DNA from: Bacteroidota bacterium
Lineage (GTDB): Bacteria; Bacteroidota; Bacteroidia; Flavobacteriales; Schleiferiaceae
Direction: 5' to 3'
Assembly: GCA_003385605.1 (NCBI GenBank)
Contig: QQUU01000049.1
Location: forward strand, 1 to 64,000
Length of the DNA: 64,000 nt
The stretch's first letter is position 1, and each line of letters begins with the position of its first letter. The notes below the pieces were generated by a model. The model had not been told where the DNA came from. It ran no database searches and saw only the letters and a program-made list of their open reading frames with translations. A program made the position numbers and the translations under genes. Shown here one piece after another: positions 35,046 to 48,005 of the stretch.

Positions 35046-35405
35046 ATGGCAAAAAAGAATAAACCAAAGAAAATCAATTTAGAGGACTTGGGCGGCTTTG
35101 TATTCAGCACAAATCCTGATTTCGATTACGAGCAAAATAATGAGGTGGAATCTGTTCATCCTTCGGACCAATTGCTCGAGCTTCACTTCGAAAAAAAAGG
35201 TCGCGGCGGCAAGCAAGTAGTGATTATTCGCGGTTTTGAAGGACCCGATGAAGAGCTTGCTGCGTTGGGTAAGAAATTAAAACAAACCTGCGGCGTAGGT
35301 GGCAGTGCCAAGCATGGAGAGATCATTCTCCAGGGAAATGTCCGTGACAAAGCACGCTCGTTTCTTGAAAAAGAAGGCTTTAAAACCAAGCGAATAGGCG
35401 GGTAA
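35046..35405 (+). CDS. SUI1/YciH-family translation initiation factor
   Basis: A 119-residue protein with a Lys-rich start (MAKKNKPKKINLEDLGG) and a C-terminal SUI1 fold. GRGGKQVVIIRGFEG and the basic-loop region TCGVGGSAKHGEIILQGN are diagnostic. Relatives of eIF1 help discriminate the start codon in eukaryotes and archaea; the bacterial YciH role is less clear. ATG 35046 is chosen since the upstream part of the frame is antisense to the methyltransferase. Only four bases separate the two divergent ATGs. Confidence 0.92.
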   Translation: MAKKNKPKKINLEDLGGFVFSTNPDFDYEQNNEVESVHPSDQLLELHFEKKGRGGKQVVIIRGFEGPDEELAALGKKLKQTCGVGGSAKHGEIILQGNVRDKARSFLEKEGFKTKRIGG

Positions 35406-35490
35406 TTCTGCTCAACAATGCTCAGAATGCCTCGCACCCTCAATAAGTGTTTTTACTTAAAAATCTAGAATAAAGGACCGACCACAGCTC

Positions 35491-35506
35491 TGTCTCAAAT
35501 GAGACT
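35491..35506. repeat. 16-bp palindromic element after bshA (copy 2)
   Basis: The exact reverse complement of 34057-34072, lying about nine bases past the bshA stop on the minus strand. The right side runs into TTTTA on the plus strand, so it may also act as a weak terminator. Confidence 0.7.
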
Positions 35507-35514
35507 TTTAAACA

Positions 35515-36669
35515 TCAAGTAGTCCAGTTATTCTCTTTTCCTTCACGGATCGTTGCTAATGCTCGCTCGTAGATCGCCTCGTACTTCGGCACAACAGCAT
35601 CTATGGAGAATTCTTGGGCGCGACGATAGGCGTTATCTTTAAACTCTTCGTGCAACCTGGGATTTTGCAATAAGGTTAAACTATGCTCCGCCATCGTTTC
35701 TACATCACCAATAGTCGCCAAGAACCCGGTCTCACCGTGTACATTAACTTCACTGATACCTCCCGCATTCGAACTAATGACCGGTACTTTTGCGGCCATA
35801 GCTTCTAGGGCCACCAAACCAAAGCTTTCTGTGGATGAAGTCAATAAGAACAAATCCGACATGCATAGCAACCTGCGTATTTCGGAGGTCTTCCCTAAGA
35901 ATTTTACTTTGGAATAAATGCCGAGATCTTTCGCTTGTTGCTCCGCCTTTTCGCGTTCTGGACCCTCACCGATCATCAATAAAATGGCATCTTCTTTCTG
36001 CTGTATGCGGAAGAAAATCTCGATGATATCTGGAATGCGTTTTACCGGACGCATGTTTGATATGTGTGAAATAACTTTCTCCCCGTTGGGTGCAATCTGA
36101 GATTTAATACAAGGTCCATCCAAATTGTATAGATCAAGATCAACAAAGTTGGGGACAACTTCGATGTCTTTCTTGATCACAAATGAGCTCAAAGTATCTT
36201 CCTTCAAGCTCTGGCTCACTGAGGTTACAATATCACTTTTATTGATAGAAAACGTCACGGCCGGCTTGTACGATGGATTCTTACCCACCAAAGTGATGTC
36301 CGTACCATGAAGTGTGGTCACCACAGGGATGTAGATTCGTTTCTCTAACAAGATTTTCTTGGCCATGTACGCCGCATAGGCATGCGGAATGGCATAATGA
36401 ACGTGAAGTATATCGATGCCCTCAGTAAGCACCGTATCCACCATTTTAGAACTTAGCGCAAGCTCGTATGGCTGATATTCAAACAACGGGTAATCGTGCA
36501 CATTCACTTCATGGTAATAGATATTCGGCTCGAGAATATCCAAACGAACGGGCTGGCTGTAGGTAATGAAATGAACTTCATGGCCCTTTTTGGCCATCTG
36601 AATACCAAGTTCAGTTGCGACCACCCCTGAGCCGCCGAATGTGGGGTAACATACGACACCTATTTTCAT
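35515..36669 (-). CDS. bshA: N-acetyl-alpha-D-glucosaminyl L-malate synthase BshA
   Basis: The 384-residue GT4 enzyme makes the first step of bacillithiol synthesis, joining UDP-GlcNAc and L-malate. The start MKIGVVCYPTFGGSGVVATEL is the BshA signature. The donor-site E-x7-E motif lies in STESFGLVALEAMAAKVPVI. Bacillithiol is the main thiol in many Bacteroidota. It lies 15 bases after the GH3-fusion gene and may be its co-transcribed partner. A repeated palindrome follows the stop. Confidence 0.94.
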   Translation of the reverse strand: MKIGVVCYPTFGGSGVVATELGIQMAKKGHEVHFITYSQPVRLDILEPNIYYHEVNVHDYPLFEYQPYELALSSKMVDTVLTEGIDILHVHYAIPHAYAAYMAKKILLEKRIYIPVVTTLHGTDITLVGKNPSYKPAVTFSINKSDIVTSVSQSLKEDTLSSFVIKKDIEVVPNFVDLDLYNLDGPCIKSQIAPNGEKVISHISNMRPVKRIPDIIEIFFRIQQKEDAILLMIGEGPEREKAEQQAKDLGIYSKVKFLGKTSEIRRLLCMSDLFLLTSSTESFGLVALEAMAAKVPVISSNAGGISEVNVHGETGFLATIGDVETMAEHSLTLLQNPRLHEEFKDNAYRRAQEFSIDAVVPKYEAIYERALATIREGKENNWTT

Positions 36670-36684
36670 GCACTAAAAATACTT

Positions 36685-39579
36685 TTAATTCAACGACTCA
36701 TAAAGAGCCGCTTGAATATTTGTCCGGATATCGTATTTGCTCAATTTCCAGTTCTCCATATCTGGGTACGTTCTATTGCTCAAAAAGATATAGAGAAGCT
36801 CCTCCTCAGGATCCATCCAAACCATTGTACCAGTAAAACCGGTGTGACCAAAACTTTGTTTAGAAGCGCAGGTACAACTAGGACCTGGTCCATCGTCCAA
36901 CTGCGGACGGTCAAAACCCAATCCCCGTCGATTCTTTAACTCGCAAAAGGCACAAGCGGTAAACTTGTCAATGGTCCCTTTTTCGAGATACTTTACGCCT
37001 CCATATTCACCGCCCCACAGGTACATCTGCATCATTTTAGCCAATGAATTAGTGTTCGAGAATAGACCTGCATGCCCGGCGACTCCGCCCATCATCGCTG
37101 CACCCATGTCATGGACATTACCCTGTACTGTTGTATTTCGCCAATACCCGTCTTTCTCGGTAGGCACTATTTCCTCCAAACTAAATCCTTTTTCCAAAGG
37201 CTTGTAGGTCAATCTCGAAGCTCCCAAGGGTGCATAGAACGTGGTCTGTACCCACGTATCTAGGGCCTCGTTATTTCGTTTCTCCAGCATGCGCTGAAAC
37301 AAGTAATAGCCCAAATCTGAATAGCGGTAGTCGTTGCCCTGGAGTTCACTTTGCTCCAACATGGCATACATAGTATCGCGAATTTCCGGGCGCAAGTAAA
37401 GCTCATCCGTAACCTTAATAGCACCTGGTGTATTACTACTCACGTACCAAAAGGCCTTCGCTGAATCGGTCTCGATGGTTCTCAAATAATACGGGATCCA
37501 AGCAGGCAAACCGCTCTGATGTGCCAACACATCTTCTAACACTAGATTACCTTTATCTGATGAGGCCAATTCTGGTAATTGTTGTCCCACAGTGCTCTCT
37601 AAAAGCAGCGGCTGTTTCTCATACCAATGCATCACTCCTGGCAAGGTGGCCGTGATTTTTGTGACCGAGGCGAGGTCGTAGAGATCCGTCCAATCAACGG
37701 CTTTTTTTTTATCGTAACTGTGGTGCCCAAAGGACTTGTCATAAATCACAGTACCGCCTCGTGCTACCAAAATCTGCCCTCCGGGCGTTGCCTCTTTTGA
37801 AATAGCGAATTCCATAATGGAATCCACCTTAAGTAACTGCTCGCTACGAACGCCTACTTCCGAAGGTAGTCCGTACCCCAAGCGCTTGATGCTTTCGCTC
37901 TTAAGACCGCTGCCCTGAGCGCCCCAATGGCCTAGCTCGACCGGCAACTTACCCTTCGTCGCGCGAGCACCAAACAAGAATTGCGGTGCTAATTTCTGTG
38001 CCGCGGCATTGTTTTCATACATCACCAGCACTTTTGTGTTCTCGCCCAATTCCGGATAGGTCAATAATCCATAAGGATTGGCAAAGTGCAATACGTAAAT
38101 AGGCTTTCCAGCCGCCTGTAATCCGGAAATCAATGCCTTCTCGCTCGAGGTGAGCTTGTACCTGCGCCATGGATTTTTAGGATCTTGATGGAAACTTAAA
38201 ACAATAGCCTCATGGCGCAAAAGACCCTTGGGGGCGACGCCTATGAAATGGTCAAAGTTGGCGTAGCGATCGAGGTATTCGTTCAGGACGTTTACCTCAG
38301 GATTGGTCCCGATCGCAATGTGAGCGAAAGTGCCCTCAACGCTTTGAATAGGAAAAGGTGCCGTTCCTTTATCGAGTAAGGTAGCTGCATCGCGAATCAG
38401 TCGGAAGGTCAACTCATCGTTAGGTGCAGTGGCGTCGGGGTAGCGGGAAGATAATTCACTGGATAGTGAAGCGTCTTTGGCCCACGCCCAGTGCTGCCAG
38501 CTCGAAGAATTTTCTTTTGCGTTAAGAATACGACGTACACGCTGATCGAGTACTGCCTCGCTCAGTTCACCGCTTTTAAAAGCAGCAACGAGCTGTTTCG
38601 AAGCTTTGGGCACATCCATGGCAAAGAGTAGAATATCATTGCCGGCTTTGAATGCTTCAATTTCCAATTGGCCCACGGGAGCAAACTCACTGACTCCTTT
38701 CATATTCAGCGCATCTGTCAGTACCAAACCGTCGTAGCCCCACTCCTTGCGCAGTATATCATTAATGACCTTGGAGCTCAAGCTCGTTGGTTTGCCTGAA
38801 GGTTCTAAGGAAGGGATGTTCAAATGTGCCACCATGATCGAACCGATACCGTTTTGAAGGGCCGATTGAAAGGGCACCCACTCCACCTCCTTTAACTCCT
38901 CAAGCGTTCTATCTACCACAGGCAGGGTCTTATGACTGTCCGATTGGGTATCGCCATGGCCCGGGAAATGTTTTCCACTTGCCAATACACCGGCTCCCTC
39001 CATTCCGCGCGTTAAAGCGAGTCCTCTTTTACTTACTTCAAGGGGATCTGACCCAAAAGAGCGCGCACCGATGATTGGGTTTTTTGGGTTTGTATTGACA
39101 TCTAAGACCGGTGAGAAGCTCATATGAACCCCTGTTTTGTGACTTTCATAAGCCAACGCTTCGCCCAAATCTTCCACTAAATCCATGTTTTGAACGGCAC
39201 CAACAGTCAAAGAAGTTGGGAACTTATAAGTACTATCTAAACGCATTGCTTGGCCCCATTCAGCGTCCTGGCCCACCAATAAGGGAAGTTTTGAAGCCGC
39301 TTGTAAGCGCTCTACCAATTTCTTTTGACGCTCCGGACCGCCCTGCATCACAATGACTCCGCCTATACCGAAATTCTCGACCAAAGATTCGAGGTAGGCT
39401 TGATGCTTCTCATCCTTGTTGCTGTAGGCAGCGACCATGAATAATTGGCCGACTTTCTCCTCTAAACTCATGGTTTCCAAAAGACTATCCACCTTTGAAG
39501 CGGCCTCTAACGACTGTGCTTGAAGGGATAATGCAGGCAAGAAGTGTATGAAAAAAAGGATATATAGATGACGCTTCAT
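36685..39579 (-). CDS. GH3 N-terminal glycosidase fused to a beta-lactamase-like serine hydrolase
   Basis: A 964-residue secreted two-domain protein. The signal peptide MKRHLYILFFIHFLPALSLQ ends near residue 22. Residues about 25-350 are a GH3 N-terminal domain with NagZ-type KHFPGHGDTQSDSH (near 205) and VLTDALNMKGV. After a linker domain, residues about 570-960 form a class-C-like serine hydrolase with S-x-x-K in ASVTKIT (near 640), YSD as the Y-x-N motif and HTGFTG near the end. It probably trims peptidoglycan or muropeptides in the periplasm. I use ATG 39579 for the signal peptide; the frame is open further upstream. Confidence 0.88.
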   Translation of the reverse strand: MKRHLYILFFIHFLPALSLQAQSLEAASKVDSLLETMSLEEKVGQLFMVAAYSNKDEKHQAYLESLVENFGIGGVIVMQGGPERQKKLVERLQAASKLPLLVGQDAEWGQAMRLDSTYKFPTSLTVGAVQNMDLVEDLGEALAYESHKTGVHMSFSPVLDVNTNPKNPIIGARSFGSDPLEVSKRGLALTRGMEGAGVLASGKHFPGHGDTQSDSHKTLPVVDRTLEELKEVEWVPFQSALQNGIGSIMVAHLNIPSLEPSGKPTSLSSKVINDILRKEWGYDGLVLTDALNMKGVSEFAPVGQLEIEAFKAGNDILLFAMDVPKASKQLVAAFKSGELSEAVLDQRVRRILNAKENSSSWQHWAWAKDASLSSELSSRYPDATAPNDELTFRLIRDAATLLDKGTAPFPIQSVEGTFAHIAIGTNPEVNVLNEYLDRYANFDHFIGVAPKGLLRHEAIVLSFHQDPKNPWRRYKLTSSEKALISGLQAAGKPIYVLHFANPYGLLTYPELGENTKVLVMYENNAAAQKLAPQFLFGARATKGKLPVELGHWGAQGSGLKSESIKRLGYGLPSEVGVRSEQLLKVDSIMEFAISKEATPGGQILVARGGTVIYDKSFGHHSYDKKKAVDWTDLYDLASVTKITATLPGVMHWYEKQPLLLESTVGQQLPELASSDKGNLVLEDVLAHQSGLPAWIPYYLRTIETDSAKAFWYVSSNTPGAIKVTDELYLRPEIRDTMYAMLEQSELQGNDYRYSDLGYYLFQRMLEKRNNEALDTWVQTTFYAPLGASRLTYKPLEKGFSLEEIVPTEKDGYWRNTTVQGNVHDMGAAMMGGVAGHAGLFSNTNSLAKMMQMYLWGGEYGGVKYLEKGTIDKFTACAFCELKNRRGLGFDRPQLDDGPGPSCTCASKQSFGHTGFTGTMVWMDPEEELLYIFLSNRTYPDMENWKLSKYDIRTNIQAALYESLN

Positions 39580-39606
39580 GGAGTCGTAAAAATGGCTTGA
39601 GGTTAT

Positions 39607-39614
39607 TACCTTTG
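39607..39614 (+). promoter_or_regulatory. -7 promoter element for the small membrane protein-mutL operon
   Basis: TACCTTTG matches TAnnTTTG exactly and lies 22 bases before ATG 39637, predicting a leader of about 18 bases. Confidence 0.6.
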
Positions 39615-39636
39615 AGAAAGGAGAAGTTAAGACAAT

Positions 39637-39912
39637 ATGGGATTTTTCGCACGTAATCAACCTCGCGGTTTTCAACATCAAGCACGCTTTCACGACGAGC
39701 GTAAAGAGCGCTTAAAATTGTTAGAACGTCCGGAAGGTGAAGACGAAATTCCATTTGACAATAAAGAGAAGTACAGACAGCGCCTAAGAGACAACTGGGA
39801 TTTACGCCGGGCTCAAAGTGCAGGGAAAAGCGACGGTTATGCCAAGCGCTTGTTGTACAGTCTCGCCTTCCTACTATTACTACTGTTTTTTGCCGCTAAA
39901 TTCCTTTTATGA
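39637..39912 (+). CDS. Small single-pass membrane protein upstream of mutL
   Basis: A 91-residue protein with a highly charged, Arg-rich N-terminal 70 residues and one C-terminal hydrophobic helix (LLYSLAFLLLLLFFAAKFLL). This is a tail-anchored layout. Flavobacterial relatives upstream of mutL are sometimes labelled 'riboflavin synthase subunit beta', but nothing here resembles lumazine synthase. The stop overlaps the mutL start (ATGA), so they are coupled. Function is unknown. Confidence 0.78.
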   Translation: MGFFARNQPRGFQHQARFHDERKERLKLLERPEGEDEIPFDNKEKYRQRLRDNWDLRRAQSAGKSDGYAKRLLYSLAFLLLLLFFAAKFLL

Positions 39913-41723
39913 CCGCACTAATCTCCGTTCTTCCAGACCACGTTGCCAATCAGATTGCTGCGGGTGAGGTTGTTCAACGGCCTGCCTCTGTGGTGAAGGA
40001 ATTGTTGGAAAACAGCATTGATGCCGGGGCAACGAAAATCACCTTAAGCCTTACTGGCGCAGGTAAAACTGCCATTGTTGTCACAGATAACGGAAGCGGA
40101 ATGAATGCGACCGATGCCGAGCTTTGCTTTCGTCGCCATGCCACCTCGAAGATTTCTTCTGCCGAGGATTTGTTCAAATTGAATACGCGCGGATTTAGAG
40201 GGGAAGCTATGGCGTCTATTGCTGCTGTAGCCCATGTGCAACTCAAGACGAATACTGCGGGCAGCGAAATGGGAACCTCATTAAAGCTCGAGGATGGTAA
40301 AATCACTGCGAATTTGCCGTATCCTGGACCTCAAGGAAGTATTGTGGAGGTTCGAAATTTGTTTTACAACGTTCCTGCTAGACGAAAATTTCTAAAGAAC
40401 GATAGAATAGAACTAAGGCATTGCATTGATGAATTTCATCGTGTAGCCTTGGTGCATTCAGATATCGAATGGGTATTGAAGAGCGACGAAAAGGTGCTCT
40501 TTCATCTGATGCCCGAAAACTCACGGAGGCGAATTAGTGCCATTTTTGGGCGGAAATTCGATGAAAAATTGGTCCCGATCAGTGAAGACACCAATGTGGT
40601 CAAAGTGACTGGATTTGTGCTAAAGCCTGAGTTTGCCAAGAAAAAACGTGGCGAGCAGTTCTTCTTCGTCAATGGAAGGTTTATTAAATCTCCGTACTTA
40701 CATAATGCGCTCCGAGAAGCTTTTGAAGAAGTGCTCAGTGCAGAACACCACCCGGGATATTTTCTTTTCCTAGAAGTAGATCCGAACGGGCTTGATGTAA
40801 ATATTCATCCTACAAAAACGGAAGTGAAATTTGAAGATGAACGCGCCATTTACGCTGTTTTACGCAGTGCCGCGCGTCATGCCATAGGACAGTTTAATGT
40901 AGCCCCTGCCATTGACTTTAATTCTGAGGTCAGTTTCTCTGTACCACCGATGCCCAAGGGACACATTCCGCCTCAACCAAAAATTCGAGTTAATCCAAAT
41001 TTCAATCCTTTTGAACCGGACAATGGCATCAGCCGACCGCAGCTTCGAACACCAGACGAACAGTACGAGAGGATCAAAACAGAGAAGTTACTCAACACCA
41101 ACCCTGAGCTTGAGGTACCGGCATTGAGTAATTCCGTGGAGCAGTTTTGGTCCGAAGAAGACCAAATTAACCTCAGCGAACAAATGCCCAAAGTATTGGC
41201 CTGGGGAAAGTATATGGTCACCGTATTGGGAAATAAGCTTTTACTTATCGATACCAAGCAGGCTCAGATACGAGTGCAGTTCGATCAAATTTGGTCGAAG
41301 CTTCAAGGTGCCAGCGTAGCCTCGCAACAATTACTATTTCCTGCCACCATGCAAATTACCCCTGCCGATGCGCTCTTGCTCGAGGAATATGCAAGCGCCT
41401 TTGCCGTTACAGGGTTTGACTGGAACTTAAGTGCCGATCGAAGCAGTGTAGAAATTGTTGGTGCGCCTGTCGTATTGGCAGCGGAAGAGGCATTGGGCGC
41501 TATGGAACGGTTTATGGATGAACTCGGCAATATGGAAGATGTGAGTGAATCCAAACTATTGAAGGCGTTCGCTCTTGAATTGGCCACAAAATCCGCGAAA
41601 GGCACGGTGAATAAAGAGGCCATGGAACACCTTAGAGAACAGTTGTTCAGCAGTACTAATCCAAGCATAGGACCGAACGGCAAAAAAATAATCACTGAAC
41701 TCCAACAGGAGGATCTTGTTTAA
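39909..41723 (+). CDS. mutL: DNA mismatch repair protein MutL
   Basis: A 604-residue GHKL ATPase. The N-terminal motifs are complete: ENSIDAGA, DNGSGM, TRGFRGEA and GTSLKLEDG-type motif. It couples MutS recognition to strand removal. In the C-terminal domain the endonuclease motif, usually DQHA(x)2E(x)4E, reads IDTKQAQIRVQFDQ (447-460), and the second motif region reads FSSTNPSIGPNGK (580-592) without the metal-binding Cys. Nuclease function may be lost. It follows the small membrane protein by ATGA overlap. Confidence 0.95.
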   Translation: MTALISVLPDHVANQIAAGEVVQRPASVVKELLENSIDAGATKITLSLTGAGKTAIVVTDNGSGMNATDAELCFRRHATSKISSAEDLFKLNTRGFRGEAMASIAAVAHVQLKTNTAGSEMGTSLKLEDGKITANLPYPGPQGSIVEVRNLFYNVPARRKFLKNDRIELRHCIDEFHRVALVHSDIEWVLKSDEKVLFHLMPENSRRRISAIFGRKFDEKLVPISEDTNVVKVTGFVLKPEFAKKKRGEQFFFVNGRFIKSPYLHNALREAFEEVLSAEHHPGYFLFLEVDPNGLDVNIHPTKTEVKFEDERAIYAVLRSAARHAIGQFNVAPAIDFNSEVSFSVPPMPKGHIPPQPKIRVNPNFNPFEPDNGISRPQLRTPDEQYERIKTEKLLNTNPELEVPALSNSVEQFWSEEDQINLSEQMPKVLAWGKYMVTVLGNKLLLIDTKQAQIRVQFDQIWSKLQGASVASQQLLFPATMQITPADALLLEEYASAFAVTGFDWNLSADRSSVEIVGAPVVLAAEEALGAMERFMDELGNMEDVSESKLLKAFALELATKSAKGTVNKEAMEHLREQLFSSTNPSIGPNGKKIITELQQEDLV

Positions 41724-41728
41724 ATGAT

Positions 41729-42460
41729 ATGATCGCACAGCAACGCTTTAGCCTCATGCCCACAGTAGTGAAGAACCTACTCATTATCAATGGCTTGTTC
41801 TTCATGGGGATGATTAGCTTCCGTTCCACATTTGGAGTGGACATCACCCAGTGGTTGGGTCTGTATTATCCAGCAAGCGAAAGTTTTATTCCGTCGCAGC
41901 TCGTCACGCACATGTTCATGCATGGAAATATTGGACACATTGCTTCCAATATGATTATGCTCTGGTTCTTGGGCAGTGCTATGGAGAATTATTGGGGATC
42001 GCAGAGATTCTTGATTTATTATATGCTTACCGGTTTGGGTGCTAGTGCGCTACAGATTGCCGTAAATGCCTATGAATATTATTCATTAGCTGCGAGCGTT
42101 AGTCCGGAAAACCTACAAGTGGTGGTCACCGAAGGGGCTGAACTCATAGAACGAGGGTACAACTACACCAACAGCACGATGGGGGCTTTAAATAGATTGC
42201 TCAACACGCCTATGGTCGGGGCATCAGGTGCCGTATTCGGCGTACTGCTTGCCTTTGGTATGACCTTCCCCAACCAAGTGATTTACTTGAATTTCTTCTT
42301 CCCGATTAAGGCGAAATATTTCGTTATTGGCTATGGGTTGCTCGAACTTTACAACGGTTTTGCAACGAGCAATAGCGGCATTGCGCATTTTGCCCATCTC
42401 GGCGGTATGTTATTTGGCTTTTTGTTAATACGCAGGTGGCGTAAAACCAGATACCTTTAA
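41729..42460 (+). CDS. Rhomboid intramembrane serine protease (first of two)
   Basis: The 243-residue protein has six predicted helices. The nucleophile is in GASGAVFG and the His partner in IAHFAHLGGMLFG. HMFMHGNIGHIASNMIMLWFLG is the usual first-core helix motif. It cleaves transmembrane substrates within the membrane; the targets are unknown. It starts five bases after the mutL stop and lies 21 bases before a second rhomboid. Confidence 0.92.
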   Translation: MIAQQRFSLMPTVVKNLLIINGLFFMGMISFRSTFGVDITQWLGLYYPASESFIPSQLVTHMFMHGNIGHIASNMIMLWFLGSAMENYWGSQRFLIYYMLTGLGASALQIAVNAYEYYSLAASVSPENLQVVVTEGAELIERGYNYTNSTMGALNRLLNTPMVGASGAVFGVLLAFGMTFPNQVIYLNFFFPIKAKYFVIGYGLLELYNGFATSNSGIAHFAHLGGMLFGFLLIRRWRKTRYL

Positions 42461-42481
42461 GCAACCACTATACCAGTATTC

Positions 42482-43399
42482 ATGAGCAGTTTATTTGAAA
42501 GAGCGAAATACGATGCCTTCAAGGGAGATTACTTGACGCGTTTGCTTTACCTGAATATTTCGGTATTTCTACTTTTCGCGTTGACCAATGCCTTTACTAG
42601 TCTGTTTACTGGGAACTTTGGCTTAATACCAAATCTCGCAGACGATTTACTCGCTCTTCCCTCAGATCCGTTGAGGCTGCTCCTAAGACCTTGGACCATC
42701 TTGACGTACATGTTTACGCACTTTGGCTTCCGTCACATACTCTTCAACATGATCGTGCTCTACTTCTCAGGGAAGATCTTGATGGAGTACCTCGGTGAAA
42801 AGAGAATGCTCGCCCTATATATCTACGGCGGCATTGGTGGTGGTCTTTTGTACATCATGCTCTACAACCTGAGCCCGATACTTGGTCAAGGTTCTATGGT
42901 AGGTGCTAGTGCAGGATGTATTGCTGTTTTGGTCGCCGGCGCATTGTACATGCCACAGATGCCTGTAAGATTGTGGGGCATCTTCGAAATCAAATATTGG
43001 ATGCTAGCAGCGGGTATTGTAACGCTCGATGTCTTGAATCTGACTGGATCAAACGCTGGAGGTCATATCGCGCACCTTGGTGGGGCCATTGTTGCCTTTT
43101 TCTTCATTCGGAGCATGCGACAAGGACACGAGTGGAACGTTTACCTCTTTCAGATCATTGATGCGGTAAGAAATATGCTCTTCCGTCCAAAGTCAAAAAA
43201 GAAGCGCCGAGGATTCAGTTTTGGTGAAAGCAGCTATGTCAAATACGAGGAAGTGAAAAAGCCAAAAGGCGCCTCTACCAAATCGAGCCAAGACACCGCT
43301 AAGATGGACACCATACTCGATAAAATCAAAGAAAAAGGCTACGACAGCTTATCCAAGGAGGAAAAGGCCTACTTATTCAAGATTTCTAACGAAGAGTGA
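42482..43399 (+). CDS. Rhomboid intramembrane serine protease (second of two)
   Basis: A 305-residue rhomboid. The membrane core shows HFGFRHILFNMIVLYFSG, the nucleophile site VGASAGCIAV and the partner HIAHLGGAIVAFFF. A cytoplasmic tail of about 90 residues is basic near RPKSKKKRRG and ends in a small helical DUF-like segment (MDTILDKIKEKGYDSLSKEE), which is often seen on Bacteroidota rhomboids. It is clearly different in sequence from the first copy, so it is not a recent duplicate. The stop overlaps the next start. Confidence 0.92.
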   Translation: MSSLFERAKYDAFKGDYLTRLLYLNISVFLLFALTNAFTSLFTGNFGLIPNLADDLLALPSDPLRLLLRPWTILTYMFTHFGFRHILFNMIVLYFSGKILMEYLGEKRMLALYIYGGIGGGLLYIMLYNLSPILGQGSMVGASAGCIAVLVAGALYMPQMPVRLWGIFEIKYWMLAAGIVTLDVLNLTGSNAGGHIAHLGGAIVAFFFIRSMRQGHEWNVYLFQIIDAVRNMLFRPKSKKKRRGFSFGESSYVKYEEVKKPKGASTKSSQDTAKMDTILDKIKEKGYDSLSKEEKAYLFKISNEE

Positions 43400-44446
43400 G
43401 AAAACGCCGTTTCATACTCACCTGGATCAACCGCCTCCTGCTCTTAGGTACTTTGGTGAGTGGATTAGGGTCCTTATTACCGGCCAACATCTTTGCTGGA
43501 GCTAGTTTGCTTTCGTTGATTTTCCCAACGTTGATCGTACCTCATTTCGTATTGCTTTTAGTGACCCTTCGAATTTCAAAGAAGCGCATTTTACCAAATT
43601 TGATCGGGATTGCCTTGACGCTTATTCCTGCCCTAGCGCAGTTCCCGTTTACCAAACCAAAGGATCAGCCTCAAGATTGCCTTCGCATCGCCACCTACAA
43701 TGTGCGTGCTTTTTACCAAGGCTTGGATGCTCCTGAGAAAATGAACACTTGGGCGGAAAGGGAGAATATCGACGTGCTCTGTTTGCAGGAGGTGCGACGA
43801 CCCAGTCATAAACCGCTAGAGAAATCATTTAGCCACGTAGCTTTTGCTCCTAAAATCAGCAGATACAGCGTTGGGATTTTCTCCAAATACCCCATCATAC
43901 ACACGGAGCCCCTAACTTTTTCCTATGTGGAGCAAGGCAAGAGGTACCCTACTCGCAGTGCTGGATTGGCTGATATAGTACTTCCTTGGGATACTGTTCG
44001 ATTCATCAATGTTCACTTAAACTCTACAGGTGTACAGGACGGCGATATGGAGGTCGCACCGAGTACAGAAGAATTGCTGGAGCGCGGAAAGCAAATCGCG
44101 CGAAAATTAGCCGGCTCTGATCGAACAAGAGGACTTCAGAGTAAATCCATCCTAGAGTGGATTGAAGAAAGTCCTCATCCTGTGGTGCTCTGTGGCGACT
44201 TCAACAGTGTACCAGGAGGGAATCTCTATGCAAGGCTTCTGTTACATCTAGAAGACCCGTACATCTTCAAAGGCTCCGGAAAAATGGGAAGCTTTGAACC
44301 GTTGAAGCGCAGGTACTTACCTATTCGTATCGATTGGACATTGCATTCAGAAGGCATTGAAAGCTACGATCAACACATAGACCACATCAACCTCAGTGAT
44401 CATTACCCTTTGGTTACCACCATTGGTCCTCCTATCGAAGAAAAGG

Positions 44447-44466
<20 letters not shown>
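43396..44466 (+). CDS. Membrane-bound endonuclease/exonuclease/phosphatase family protein
   Basis: A 356-residue protein with two or three N-terminal hydrophobic helices (about 10-30, 35-60, 65-80) and an EEP domain: IATYNVRAF, LQEVRRP (metal Glu), VNVHLNS-type INVHLNST, GDFNSVP and the final LSDHYPLV. The fold hydrolyses phosphodiesters or phosphomonoesters, with many substrates possible; a membrane anchor points to envelope or lipid chemistry. The start is GTG overlapping the rhomboid stop. The last 20 bases overlap the 3' end of the converging lipoprotein gene. Confidence 0.85.

Positions 44467-48005
<3,539 letters not shown>

Noticed and set aside
39580-39693. Upstream extension of the GH3 fusion to 39693
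   Set aside because: It would add 38 residues before a clear signal peptide and overlap the next promoter region.
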